Source of the DNA: Rhizobium sp. R634
Lineage (GTDB): Bacteria; Pseudomonadota; Alphaproteobacteria; Rhizobiales; Rhizobiaceae
DNA length: 64,000 nucleotides
Assembly (NCBI RefSeq): GCF_002211305.1
Contig: NZ_LOKW01000029.1
Location: 124,001-188,000 of the forward strand
Reading direction: 5' to 3'
The stretch's first letter is position 1, and every line of letters begins with the position of its first letter. Below the pieces are notes generated by a model. The model saw only the letters and a program-made list of their open reading frames with translations, had not been told where the DNA came from and made no database searches. Below, piece after piece: positions 1 through 8,473 of this stretch. A program made the translations under genes and the position numbers.

Positions 1-797
1 GGCACTTTCACCCGGAATATGAACTTCATCTCGTCGTGGCGACAACGGGCCGCTATTTTGTCGGCGATTTCATCGGCGAGTTCGAGCCCGGCAATTTGGT
101 GCTGGCCGGCCCCAACCTTCCTCACAACTGGATCAGCGACGTCCCGAAGGGATCGAGCATTCCGCTTCGCTGCCAGCTCATCCAGTTCAGCGAGAGTTTC
201 ATCAGCGGCACGATGAAGGTGCTGGCCGAGCTCGGGTCCTTCGAGCCGGTTCTTGAGGCCTCCCGCCGCGGCGTGCTCTTCGGCACCGAGACCAGCCGGC
301 AGATCGCCCCCTTGATGAACGAGGTGCAGCAGGCGCAGGGTGTGCGGCGCATCGAGCTCTTCATGATGATGGTCGGCCTGCTCGCCCGAGCGCAGGATGC
401 GCAGCTGCTCGCAAGCCCGAGTTATCTGCCCGATCCCTCGGGTTACATGTCGGCCGGCATCAACAAGGCACTTGCCTACATCAGGGAGAACCTGACCAAA
501 TCCTTCGACGAAACCGATCTCGCAACGATCGCCGGACAGTCGACCGGCGCCTTCTCACGCGCCTTCCGCCGCCACACCGGCATGTCGCTGGTGCAATATG
601 TGAAACGGCTTCGCATCAACCTCGCTTGCCAGATCCTGATGAGCGACGACCACGCATCGATCACCGATATCTGCTTCGAGGTCGGCTTCAACAACCTGTC
701 AAACTTCAACCGGCAGTTTCTCGCGGAAAAGGGCATGACACCGTCCCGTTTCCGGCGATTGCTGGGTGACAATATCAACGTGGCGAAAGCGGCTTAA
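1..797 (+). CDS. AraC-family transcriptional regulator (5' end outside window)
   Basis: The reading frame is open to the left edge of the window, so the N-terminus is missing; the internal GTG at 36 is not the true start. The N-terminal part is a cupin-like sensor domain (H-x-E-Y-E and GPNLPHNW motifs). The last ~100 residues are a double helix-turn-helix AraC DNA-binding domain, ending in the typical GFNNLSNFNRQF stretch. It lies 250 bp upstream of, and co-directional with, a xylose-type sugar ABC operon, so it is probably the activator of that operon. The ligand is presumably the imported sugar or polyol, by inference from position. Confidence 0.9.
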   Translation, partial: HFHPEYELHLVVATTGRYFVGDFIGEFEPGNLVLAGPNLPHNWISDVPKGSSIPLRCQLIQFSESFISGTMKVLAELGSFEPVLEASRRGVLFGTETSRQIAPLMNEVQQAQGVRRIELFMMMVGLLARAQDAQLLASPSYLPDPSGYMSAGINKALAYIRENLTKSFDETDLATIAGQSTGAFSRAFRRHTGMSLVQYVKRLRINLACQILMSDDHASITDICFEVGFNNLSNFNRQFLAEKGMTPSRFRRLLGDNINVAKAA

Positions 798-1048
798 TCG
801 GCCGGACGATTTCGTTTCGAGGAGCACGAAGCACAGTCCACCGAACGGCGAGAGGAGGACGAGGGAGGAGGCAGCAAAACGACACTGACTTGAACGTGAG
901 CACGCCACGAGCGGCTCGCGAGGGGAAGCGCTTGTCCTCAAAAGCTGCAAATCGCTGAGACAGGCGCTGCCGTTTCTTCAGCCGAACGGCGCAGCAGAGC
1001 ATTGCAACCACGTAGCTATACGATTTTTTCCAATGGGAGGAGATGGAA

Positions 1049-2116
1049 ATGATGAAGTTCTCGATGAAAACGGCAGGCGCTGCGGCCCTTGTCCTGTCCC
1101 TGCTGGGCGGCACGTCCGCCTTCGCGCAAAGCGCCGTTGCCGATGCGACAGTCGCATTCCTCATGCCCGACCAGGGTTCGACCCGTTACGAAGAGCACGA
1201 CCATCCGGGCTTCGTCGCGGAAATGAAGAAACTCTGCGCGTCCTGCAAGGTCATCTATCAGAATGCTGATGCCGATATCGCCAAACAGCAGCAGCAGTTC
1301 AATTCGGCAATCACCCAAGGCGCCAAGGTGATCGTGCTCGATCCGGTGGACTCGGCGGCGGCTGCGTCTCTCGTCCAGCTCGCCCAGAGCCAGGGCGTCA
1401 AGGTCATCGCCTATGACCGCCCGATCCCGACCGGCAAGGCCGATTTCTATGTCTCCTTCGACAACAAGGCGATCGGCAAGGCGATCGCGGAATCGCTCAT
1501 TGAGCATCTCAAGGCCAAGAACGTGCCGGCCGATGGCGGCGGCATCCTGCAGATCAACGGCTCGCCGACCGATGCGGCGGCAGGGCTGATCAAGGACGGC
1601 ATTCACGAGGGTCTGGCCAGCGGCGGCTACAAGACGCTTGCCGAATTCGACACGCCGAACTGGCAGCCGGCGAACGCCCAGCAATGGGCGGCCGGTCAGA
1701 TCACCCGCTTCGGCAAGCAGATCGTCGGCGTGGTCGCCGCCAATGACGGCACCGGCGGCGGCGCCATCGCCGCCTTCAAGGCGGCAGGCGTCGATCCGGT
1801 TCCGCCGGTGACGGGCAATGACGCGACGATCGCAGCCTTGCAGCTCATCATATCGGGGGATCAGTACAACACGATCTCCAAGCCGAGCGAAATCGTCGCC
1901 GCCGCCGCTGCAAACGTGGCGGTGAAGCTCTTGGCGGGAGAAACGGTCAAGGCCGAAATGACCCTTTACGACACGCCTGCCCAGCTTTTCGTCCCGGCTG
2001 TCGTCACCGCCGAGAACCTCAAGGCGGAGATCATCGACAAGAAGATCAACACCGCCGAGGAACTGTGCACCGGCCGTTATGCCGAAGGCTGCAAGAAGCT
2101 CGGCATCATCAAGTAA
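1049..2116 (+). CDS. Sugar ABC transporter periplasmic binding protein, XylF/RbsB type
   Basis: A Sec signal peptide ends near AFA-Q, and the mature protein is a Peripla_BP_4 fold. The stretches with AYDRPI and FYVSFDNKAIG resemble the xylose-binding protein XylF. Length, about 355 residues, is normal for the family. Three in-frame ATGs occur (1043, 1049, 1052); 1049 has the best spacing from GGAGGAG at 1036-1042. It is the first gene of an operon with an ATPase, a permease and two polyol dehydrogenases, so it delivers a pentose, hexose or polyol to them. A UUCG hairpin follows the stop codon. The exact ligand cannot be read from the sequence. Confidence 0.9.
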   Translation: MMKFSMKTAGAAALVLSLLGGTSAFAQSAVADATVAFLMPDQGSTRYEEHDHPGFVAEMKKLCASCKVIYQNADADIAKQQQQFNSAITQGAKVIVLDPVDSAAAASLVQLAQSQGVKVIAYDRPIPTGKADFYVSFDNKAIGKAIAESLIEHLKAKNVPADGGGILQINGSPTDAAAGLIKDGIHEGLASGGYKTLAEFDTPNWQPANAQQWAAGQITRFGKQIVGVVAANDGTGGGAIAAFKAAGVDPVPPVTGNDATIAALQLIISGDQYNTISKPSEIVAAAAANVAVKLLAGETVKAEMTLYDTPAQLFVPAVVTAENLKAEIIDKKINTAEELCTGRYAEGCKKLGIIK

Positions 2117-2125
2117 TCCGCAAGG

Positions 2126-2155
2126 AAAGCGCGGCCGGTTCGCCGGTCGCGCTTT
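2126..2155 (+). terminator. Intercistronic hairpin with TTCG tetraloop
   Basis: A stem of 13 pairs (one G-U) closes on TTCG at 2139-2142, between the binding-protein and ATPase genes. T-rich sequence follows only about 10 nt later. It could act as a partial terminator or as a 3' stabiliser of the binding-protein mRNA, giving excess binding protein over membrane components. The fold is read from the sequence; the role is inferred. Confidence 0.7.
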
Positions 2156-2184
2156 CGGTTTCGCTTTTTCCGAAAGGCCAGACG

Positions 2185-3006
2185 ATGTCTGAAACCTCTC
2201 ATATTATCGATCCCACGCGTCAGCCCGTTCTCAGCCTGCGCGGCATATCGAAGAACTTCGGGGCGGTGTCGGCGCTGACCGATATCGAACTCGACGTGCA
2301 TGCCGGCGAAGTCGTGGCGCTGGTGGGCGACAATGGCGCCGGCAAATCGACGCTGGTCAAGATTCTGGCCGGCGTGCACCAGCCGAGTTCGGGTACGATC
2401 CTGTTCGAAGGAAAACAGGTCGATCTGTCGAGCCCAAGTGCCGCCCTCGACCTCGGCATCGCGACGGTCTTCCAGGATCTGGCACTCTGCGAAAATCTTG
2501 ACGTCGTCGCCAACATCTTTCTCGGCAAGGAACTCAATCCCTTCCAGCTCGACGAGGTCGCCATGGAGATCCGCGCCTGGAAGCTCTTAAGCGAGCTTTC
2601 GGCCCGAATCCCAAGCGTGCGCGAGCCGGTGGCCTCGCTTTCCGGCGGACAGCGCCAGACCGTCGCGATCGCCCGGTCATTGCTGCTCGAGCCGAAACTG
2701 ATCATGCTCGATGAGCCGACCGCCGCACTCGGCGTCGCCCAGACCGCCGAGGTGCTGGATCTGATCGAACGCGTGCGCGAGCGCGGTCTCGGCGTCATCA
2801 TGATCAGCCACAACATGGAGGATGTGCGTGCCGTCGCCGACCGCATCGTCGTCCTTCGGCTCGGGCGCAACAACGGCACCTTCATGCCCGATGCGTCCAA
2901 CGAGGCGCTGGTCAGCGCGATCACCGGCGCATCCAACAATTCCGTCTCCCGCCGCGCGCTGCGCCGCCAGGCGCAAAGCCGAGAGAACGAGGAGGGCAGG
3001 CCATGA
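2185..3006 (+). CDS. Sugar ABC transporter ATP-binding protein (single-domain)
   Basis: The 273-residue protein has one nucleotide-binding domain: Walker A GDNGAGKST at residues 48-56, signature LSGGQRQ, Walker B LIMLDEP and the H-loop ISHNM. XylG- and RbsA-type ATPases of this transporter class usually carry two fused domains. This one is single like FrcA, so it presumably homodimerises. ATG 2185 follows GAAAGG at a good distance; longer frames upstream would overlap the hairpin and the preceding gene. Its stop overlaps the permease start (ATGA), which indicates translational coupling. Confidence 0.93.
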   Translation: MSETSHIIDPTRQPVLSLRGISKNFGAVSALTDIELDVHAGEVVALVGDNGAGKSTLVKILAGVHQPSSGTILFEGKQVDLSSPSAALDLGIATVFQDLALCENLDVVANIFLGKELNPFQLDEVAMEIRAWKLLSELSARIPSVREPVASLSGGQRQTVAIARSLLLEPKLIMLDEPTAALGVAQTAEVLDLIERVRERGLGVIMISHNMEDVRAVADRIVVLRLGRNNGTFMPDASNEALVSAITGASNNSVSRRALRRQAQSRENEEGRP

Positions 3007-4262
3007 TGAAAACCATCCAGAACGAACCGGCGGCCCCTCCGCTTCTCGACCGGCGCGATGAAAGAGTGCGCCATGACGACAGCCTCAGCGGGTGGATTCG
3101 TGGGTTTATCGACCGTATCCGTTCCGGCGACCTCGGCTCGCTGCCCGTCATCGTCGGCCTGGTGATCATCTGGACGGTATTCCAGGCGCTCAATCCGGTG
3201 TTCCTCTCCAGCGCCAACCTCGTCAACATGCTGTTCGACTGCTCGACGGTCGGCGTCATCTCGCTCGGCATCGTCTGCATCCTGATGGTGGGGGAGATCG
3301 ACCTGTCGGTCGGCTCCGTCAGTGGCTTCGCCTCGGCGCTCACCGGCGTCTTCTGGATCAACCAGGGCTGGCCGGTGGTGCTCGCCATCCTCGCCGCCAT
3401 GGCTGTCGGCGCCTTGATCGGCTCGCTCTACGCCTTCCTGTTCAACCGCTTCGGCATGCCGAGCTTCGTTTCCACCCTGTCGGGACTGCTCGCCGTTCTC
3501 GGGCTGCAACTCTATATTCTCGGATCGACCGGCTCAATCAATCTGACCTATGGTTCGTGGCTGGTGAATTTTGGTCAGATCATGGTCATGCCGGATCCGG
3601 TCGCCTATGCGCTCGTGGCGCTTGCCGGCATTGGCTTCTTTTTCTCCAGCTATCGGACAGCGACGCGGCGGCGGGTAGCCGGCCTTTCGTCGAAATCGGT
3701 CGGCGGACTTCTTCTGCGCGCCGTCATCATCACCGTTGCTCTGGAGGCGGTGGCCTTCTATCTCAACCAGTCGCGTGGCGTCCCCTGGATGTTCGGCCTC
3801 TTCGTCGGCCTCGTCATTGCCATGAATTATGCGCTGACGCGCACGAAATGGGGGCGCTCCATGCATGCCGTCGGCGGCAACAGAGAGGCTGCCCGCCGCT
3901 CGGGCATTAATGTGTCGCGCATCTATGCGAGCGCCTTCGTCATGTGCGCGCTGCTTGCGGCAACCGGCGGCGTGCTCTCGGCGGCGCGGCTTGCCACGGC
4001 AAGCCAGCAAGCCGGCACCGGCGACGTCAATCTCAACGCCATCGCTGCGGCGGTGATCGGCGGCACGAGCCTGTTCGGCGGGCGCGGCAGTGCCTATTCG
4101 GCCCTTCTCGGCATCATCGTCATCCAGTCGATCGCCAGCGGACTGACGCTCCTCGATCTGTCGTCATCGCTTCGCTACATGATCACCGGCGCCGTTCTTG
4201 CCGTTGCCGTCATCGTCGACTCTCTGGCACGCCGCTCGCGCATTTCGCACGGCCGGGCCTAA
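3003..4262 (+). CDS. Sugar ABC transporter permease, XylH type
   Basis: This polytopic inner-membrane protein of 419 residues has the BPD_transp_2 fold. The conserved motif GEIDLSVGS lies in the first third and GGTSLFGGRGS near the end. Length fits the longer XylH-like permeases rather than RbsC (about 320 residues). It overlaps the ATPase gene by 4 nt and belongs to the same operon. With the single-domain ATPase and XylF-like binding protein it forms a complete CUT2-class importer. Confidence 0.93.
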   Translation: MMKTIQNEPAAPPLLDRRDERVRHDDSLSGWIRGFIDRIRSGDLGSLPVIVGLVIIWTVFQALNPVFLSSANLVNMLFDCSTVGVISLGIVCILMVGEIDLSVGSVSGFASALTGVFWINQGWPVVLAILAAMAVGALIGSLYAFLFNRFGMPSFVSTLSGLLAVLGLQLYILGSTGSINLTYGSWLVNFGQIMVMPDPVAYALVALAGIGFFFSSYRTATRRRVAGLSSKSVGGLLLRAVIITVALEAVAFYLNQSRGVPWMFGLFVGLVIAMNYALTRTKWGRSMHAVGGNREAARRSGINVSRIYASAFVMCALLAATGGVLSAARLATASQQAGTGDVNLNAIAAAVIGGTSLFGGRGSAYSALLGIIVIQSIASGLTLLDLSSSLRYMITGAVLAVAVIVDSLARRSRISHGRA

Positions 4263-4288
4263 ACCAACCAGGAAAGCAGAGGAAGAAA

Positions 4289-5017
4289 ATGGGACAGGAT
4301 CTGTCTGGAAAAGTCGCGGCCGTCACCGGGGCGGCGTCAGGTATCGGCCTGGAATGCGCCAAGGCCATGCTTGGCTCCGGCGCGCGCGTCGTGCTGATCG
4401 ATCGCAACGAAGAAGGCTTGAGGGAAATTTGCTCGACGCTCGGCGCAGACGCCATCCCGCTGGTCGTCGACCTCTTGGACCCCGAAAGCGTGGCGCGGAT
4501 GATGCCCGCAATCCTGGAGAAGGCGGGCCAGCTCGACATCTTCCACGCCAATGCCGGCTCCTATATCGGCGGCGAAGTACTCGGCGGCGACCCTGATGCC
4601 TGGGACCGGATGCTCAATTTGAACATCAACGCGGCCTTCCGCTCGGTGCATGCCGTTCTGCCGCACATGGTCGAGCGCAAAACAGGAGACATCATCCTCA
4701 CGAGCTCCGTCGCCGGGATGGTCCCCGTCGTCTGGGAGCCGGTCTACACCGCTTCCAAACATGCGGTCCAGGCCTTCGTCCACACGCTCAGGCGACAGGT
4801 GGCCAAGCACGGCCTGCGCGTCGGCGCCGTCGCGCCGGGCCCCGTCGTCACTGCGCTTCTCAGCGATTGGCCGCAGGAAAAGCTGGATGAGGCGCTCGCC
4901 GCCGGCGGCCTGATGGAGCCGAAGGAAGTGGCCGAGGCCGTGCTCTTCATGCTGACGCGCCCGCGCAACGTCACCATCCGCGATCTCGTCATTTTGCCGC
5001 AGAGCACCGATATCTGA
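4289..5017 (+). CDS. SDR oxidoreductase, ribitol 2-dehydrogenase-like
   Basis: A classical short-chain dehydrogenase of 242 residues. The cofactor motif TGAASGIG is at 13-20 and the catalytic set is S140, Y153 and K157 (YTASK). The second half is recognisably like Klebsiella ribitol dehydrogenase RbtD: HANAG near 86-90, DRMLNLN, WEPVY, the HTLRRQVAKHG region and PGPVV-LLSDWP. It probably oxidises a pentitol or hexitol brought in by the upstream importer to a ketose with NAD+. The start is set by GAGGAAG at 4279-4285. A related polyol could be the true substrate. Confidence 0.85.
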   Translation: MGQDLSGKVAAVTGAASGIGLECAKAMLGSGARVVLIDRNEEGLREICSTLGADAIPLVVDLLDPESVARMMPAILEKAGQLDIFHANAGSYIGGEVLGGDPDAWDRMLNLNINAAFRSVHAVLPHMVERKTGDIILTSSVAGMVPVVWEPVYTASKHAVQAFVHTLRRQVAKHGLRVGAVAPGPVVTALLSDWPQEKLDEALAAGGLMEPKEVAEAVLFMLTRPRNVTIRDLVILPQSTDI

Positions 5018-5059
5018 GAGGGATTTGCCAGCCTCCACAACCGGACAAAGGAAACGGCC

Positions 5060-5824
5060 ATGATCTTCGATAGATTTCGCCTGAACGGACAGGTGGCGCT
5101 GGTAACCGGCGGCACGCGCGGCATCGGACTGGCAATCGCCGAAGCGCTCGGCGAAGCGGGCGCAAAGGTCGTCATTGCGGGACGAACGCCCAATGCGGCC
5201 GCGGACGCACGGCTCTCAAAGGCCGGGATCGATTTCGAGTTCATCGCCGCGGATCTGGTGAAGGAGCGCGCTGCCGACGAACTCGTGGCTGAAACCCTTT
5301 CACGGGCCGGCCGGCTCGACATTCTCGTCAACAATGCCGGCATCGCCATTCATGGCGACAGCGGCGAATTCTCCGATGCCATCTGGCGCGAGATCATGAC
5401 CGTTAATGTCGATGCCGTCTTCCGTGCCTGCCGGGCCGCGCTCGCGCCGATGCGGCGTCAAGGTGGCGGCGTCATCCTGAATATCGGCTCGATGTCCGGC
5501 ATCGTTTCCAACATTCCGCAGAACCAGGTCGCCTACAACACCTCCAAGGCGGCGGTCCACATGATGACGAAGAGCCTCGCCAGCGAAGTCGCCGCCGAGA
5601 ACATCCGCGTCAATGCCATTGCGCCGGGCTATATCGAGACCGATCTGTCGCGCGGCGGCATCGACAATCCCGACTGGTTTCCGACCTGGCGCAGCATGAC
5701 CCCGATGGGCCGCGTCGGACAGCCGGAGGAGGTGGCGGGTGCTGCCCTGTTTCTCTGCTCGGCGGCGGCAAGTTACGTCACCGGCGAAGTGCTCGTTATC
5801 GACGGCGGTTATACGACGCGGTAG
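5060..5824 (+). CDS. SDR oxidoreductase, galactitol/polyol dehydrogenase-like
   Basis: The 254-residue SDR has TGGTRGIG at 17-24, NNAG at 91-94 and catalytic S144, Y159 and K163. The C-terminal stretch around MTPMGRVGQPEEVAGAALFL and YVTGEVLVIDGGYT resembles rhodobacterial galactitol dehydrogenase. It is the last gene of the sugar operon, 42 bp after the RbtD-like gene, and convergent with the epimerase gene. Two different polyol dehydrogenases in one operon suggest either two polyol substrates or successive oxidation and reduction of ketose intermediates. Confidence 0.85.
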   Translation: MIFDRFRLNGQVALVTGGTRGIGLAIAEALGEAGAKVVIAGRTPNAAADARLSKAGIDFEFIAADLVKERAADELVAETLSRAGRLDILVNNAGIAIHGDSGEFSDAIWREIMTVNVDAVFRACRAALAPMRRQGGGVILNIGSMSGIVSNIPQNQVAYNTSKAAVHMMTKSLASEVAAENIRVNAIAPGYIETDLSRGGIDNPDWFPTWRSMTPMGRVGQPEEVAGAALFLCSAAASYVTGEVLVIDGGYTTR

Positions 5825-5838
5825 CCTCGGAGAGGGAA

Positions 5839-5874
5839 GGGCGAGTTCCCGCCCGATGGCTAAGCCGTTTTTTT
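5839..5874 (+). terminator. Candidate terminator between convergent genes
   Basis: GGGCG at 5839-5843 pairs with CGCCC at 5850-5854, and a run of seven T follows at 5868-5874. It lies between the stop of the SDR gene and the end of the minus-strand epimerase gene. The stem is short and sits 13 nt before the T run, so confidence is moderate. Confidence 0.45.
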
Positions 5875-5885
5875 GGGGCAGAAGT

Positions 5886-7154
5886 TCAAGGCGTCGTGCC
5901 GCAGGCGCTCTGGTAGTCGGCAAGCACGCGGTCGATCGCGGCAATCACTATAGTCTCGGGATCGCCGGCCTCGGCTGGCGGAAGCTGCGGCAGGTACTGG
6001 TGCAGCAGCGTCTCCGGGATCGTTTTTCCGCGCAGGGCGGCGAGCAACTTCTCGAACGCCTTCTCCGCCTCGGGCCTGTTCCAGTAATAGCGGATACGAT
6101 CGCTGTAGCTATAGTGCCGCTGCAGGCGCAGGGCCGTCTCATCGCCGTGATAATGCGCCTGCCAGTCGCCGGGCGCTGACGACATCACCGCCTCCATCGT
6201 GGCGACGAGCGGCTTGTCGCCGTAGCCGGGAACCATCTCGGTCGCGATCATGTCAAGCGCATAGGCGGCCTCGCGCAGCGCGAAGGTCAGGCCGGGGCCG
6301 ACCTTGAGGATCGGGAAGCCATCCTGCACCAGCCACGTCAGAGCCTCCCGTGTCTGATAATCGGTGGAATGGGCCTCGAAGACGAATTGCGATTCCTCGT
6401 CGAGAAGCGCGGTCAATTCAGTCGCAAGCTCGGGCCTGTAGCCGATGACGTTCTCGCTGCCGAATTCGACGCCCGGCTGGACGACGAAGGCGATGACGCG
6501 GGAAAAGGCGTCCTCCAATCCAGCCCGCGAAAAGATTTCGCGATGAATGGCAATCGTTGCGCGAGCGGCCTCCGGCGCGGTCGGCCGGAGTTCTTCGAGC
6601 GCATGATCGGCGCCGCCCGGCACCGGAACCTCGGTGCCGAGAATATAAAGCGGCATCGGCGCGCCGATCGCCTTCGCCGTCCTTTCGCTGATCTCCGCCA
6701 ATCTTGCGGCGCGCTCGGCGATCGTCCGGTCGTCGAGCGCGGCCGGCTCGCCGGCACAGCCCATCGAGGCGTCGAGATGGATCTTGCCGAACCCGGCCCT
6801 GACATAGGCTTCGACCATCAACTCCGCCTGCTTCAGCGCGGCTTCCGGCCTCTCCTTGCGCCACGGGTTGGGGCCGAGATGATCGCCGCCGAAGATCATC
6901 CGCGCGCGATCGAGACCCTCCTCGGCGGCAATGCGCTCGGTGAAGCGGATGAAGTCTTCCGGCGTCATGCCGGTATAGCCGCCGAGATGGTTGACTTGGT
7001 TGCAGGTCGCCTCGATCAGGACCGGCCCGCCTTCGCGCACCGCTCGCCGGATGGCAGCCCTGAGCACGAGGGGATGGGCGGAGCAGACCGAGGTAATGCC
7101 GAAGGGTCTGCCTTCACGCCGGGCGGCGGCAAGACGGGTCAATATCCGGTCCAT
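5886..7154 (-). CDS. GatZ/KbaZ-family protein, probable D-tagatose-6-phosphate 4-epimerase
   Basis: The 422-residue protein belongs to the family once named non-catalytic subunit of tagatose-1,6-bisphosphate aldolase (GatZ/KbaZ). Typical stretches are IEATCNQVN, GGYTGM and GGDHLGPN-W. Members in Agrobacterium are known D-tagatose-6-phosphate 4-epimerases (EC 5.1.3.40) in altritol/galactitol use. No GatY/KbaY aldolase lies in the window, which favours the epimerase role, with D-fructose 6-phosphate as product. ATG 7154 follows the kinase stop by 3 nt, and its ribosome site GGAGAT lies inside the kinase gene, so the two are coupled. Confidence 0.85.
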   Translation of the reverse strand: MDRILTRLAAARREGRPFGITSVCSAHPLVLRAAIRRAVREGGPVLIEATCNQVNHLGGYTGMTPEDFIRFTERIAAEEGLDRARMIFGGDHLGPNPWRKERPEAALKQAELMVEAYVRAGFGKIHLDASMGCAGEPAALDDRTIAERAARLAEISERTAKAIGAPMPLYILGTEVPVPGGADHALEELRPTAPEAARATIAIHREIFSRAGLEDAFSRVIAFVVQPGVEFGSENVIGYRPELATELTALLDEESQFVFEAHSTDYQTREALTWLVQDGFPILKVGPGLTFALREAAYALDMIATEMVPGYGDKPLVATMEAVMSSAPGDWQAHYHGDETALRLQRHYSYSDRIRYYWNRPEAEKAFEKLLAALRGKTIPETLLHQYLPQLPPAEAGDPETIVIAAIDRVLADYQSACGTTP

Positions 7155-7157
7155 CGT

Positions 7158-8141
7158 CTATCTCCTCGGGGTTTCGGCGATAAAGGCCGTGAGTTCGGCA
7201 AGGGTGGAGACGCCTTCCATGGGCCCGAGCCGGGTCACGTTGCGAGCGCCGGCCGCATTGGCGTGGAGCAGGGCGGTATCCGGCGCCATGCCCTTGCGGC
7301 GGCAGGTGAGATAGGCGGCGCCGAAGCAGTCTCCGGCGCCGGTCGGATCGACCTCGTCAACCGCAAAGGCGCCGCAATCGGTGCGCGGGAGACCGCGGCC
7401 GAAGAAGGACGCGCCCTGTTCACCGCGCTTCAGCACAATCTCGGAGATTCCGCTCTCTAATAGCTTGGCGACGGCCGCAGCTTCGTCCGTCCGGCCGGCG
7501 GCGGTGAAGAGTTCCTCGCCGGAGGGCAGCAGCAGGTCGGCGGCGGCAAGCATCTTGTCCAAGTTTTCCAGCGCGCCGTCATCCGTCAGCAGTTCCTTAC
7601 GAAGGTTGGGGTCCAGCGACACCGAACCGCCGCGAGCCTGCACCGTCTCGACGGCATAGAGGATCACTTCGCGGGCACCGGGAATGGTGAGAGCCGTTCC
7701 CATGACATGCACATGGCCGGCACGCCGGACGAGAGCCTCGGCGGCGGAGGTCAAGCCGATCTGGCCGGCCGCGGATCTGGCGATGTTGAAGACGAAATCA
7801 CGGGCGCCATTCGGCCGGTAGCGAACGAAAGCACTGCCTGTCGGCCAATCTTCATGGATTGCGATGGCGGATACGTCGACGCCGTCGTGGCGCAGGCGGT
7901 CGACGTTCAAGCGGCCGAAATCGTCATTGCCGACACCGGCGATGATGCCGGCCGCACCGCCCATGCGCGCAACCTGGTCGACGAAGATGGCCGGCGCGCC
8001 GCTCGGATAAGGCCCCGTCAGGGATTGCGGCTCGAGGAAGCCCGCGCCGACCGTCGTCGCCATGATCTCCACCAGGATTTCGCCGACGGTGATCGTCGGC
8101 CCGAGCGCTTCCGGCGCAATCGCCCTTTGAGACAACGGCAT
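7158..8141 (-). CDS. PfkB-family sugar kinase, probable D-tagatose kinase
   Basis: A ribokinase/PfkB fold protein of 327 residues. The sugar-binding N-terminal motif is TVGEILVEIMA, a GGAAG-type region follows, and the C-terminal anion-hole motif is DPTGAGDCFGAA with the catalytic Asp. ATG 8141 is preceded by GGAGGAG; the longer frame from 8189 lacks such support. Its coupling to a tagatose-6-phosphate epimerase-like gene makes D-tagatose the likely substrate, giving tagatose 6-phosphate. The gene is divergent from the sugar-binding protein at 8474, and both probably share a control region. Confidence 0.85.
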   Translation of the reverse strand: MPLSQRAIAPEALGPTITVGEILVEIMATTVGAGFLEPQSLTGPYPSGAPAIFVDQVARMGGAAGIIAGVGNDDFGRLNVDRLRHDGVDVSAIAIHEDWPTGSAFVRYRPNGARDFVFNIARSAAGQIGLTSAAEALVRRAGHVHVMGTALTIPGAREVILYAVETVQARGGSVSLDPNLRKELLTDDGALENLDKMLAAADLLLPSGEELFTAAGRTDEAAAVAKLLESGISEIVLKRGEQGASFFGRGLPRTDCGAFAVDEVDPTGAGDCFGAAYLTCRRKGMAPDTALLHANAAGARNVTRLGPMEGVSTLAELTAFIAETPRR

Positions 8142-8267
8142 CTGCAATCTCCTCCATGCGGGAAGCGGCGGTATCTGCACTCCGCGCACTCGTCAAAAAA
8201 CCTTGATCCGCCCGTAACTTGGTTGGGAGGACCGGTCAAGAATAATTTGACGCGCGATAATTTCAAT

Positions 8268-8280
8268 ATTGCGGCGCAAT
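8268..8280. promoter_or_regulatory. Short inverted repeat in divergent kinase/binding-protein spacer
   Basis: ATTGC (8268-8272) and GCAAT (8276-8280) form a perfect 5-bp inverted repeat with a 3-bp centre, within AT-rich sequence upstream of the kinase gene. It is a possible regulator site for the minus-strand operon. Short palindromes arise by chance, so this is weak. Confidence 0.3.
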
Positions 8281-8390
8281 AAATAGAGGCTGGCTTTATT
8301 TTGCGCTGCGAAACGCACTTTCGGTCCCTACTAAACCCAATTTCTACGCGAAACGATGGAAATTTGGCCGATTAACTCCCCAAAACTTCC

Positions 8391-8420
8391 TTGACAAGAT
8401 TGACCAAGATGACAGATAAA
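8391..8420 (+). promoter_or_regulatory. Predicted sigma-70 promoter of polyol binding-protein gene
   Basis: TTGACA at 8391-8396 is a perfect -35 element. GATAAA at 8415-8420 is a 4/6 match to a -10 element, with an 18-bp spacer. It lies 54 bp upstream of the start codon of the sugar-binding protein. Confidence 0.55.
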
Positions 8421-8423
8421 ACT

Positions 8424-8447
8424 TTACGCATGTAATTTTATGCGTGA
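8424..8447. promoter_or_regulatory. Candidate operator overlapping transcription start
   Basis: TTACGCAT (8424-8431) and ATGCGTGA (8440-8447) match in 7 of 8 positions as an inverted repeat, centred just downstream of the predicted -10. This placement suits a repressor. The LacI-family protein encoded at 11921 is the obvious candidate, by inference. Confidence 0.5.
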
Positions 8448-8473
8448 ACATCCGTAAAGGAGGAGCGGAGACC

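Noticed and set aside
5886..7154. Tagatose-1,6-bisphosphate aldolase subunit as function
   Set aside because: No catalytic aldolase partner (GatY/KbaY) or tagatose-6-phosphate kinase lies in the window; coupling to a sugar kinase fits the epimerase role better.
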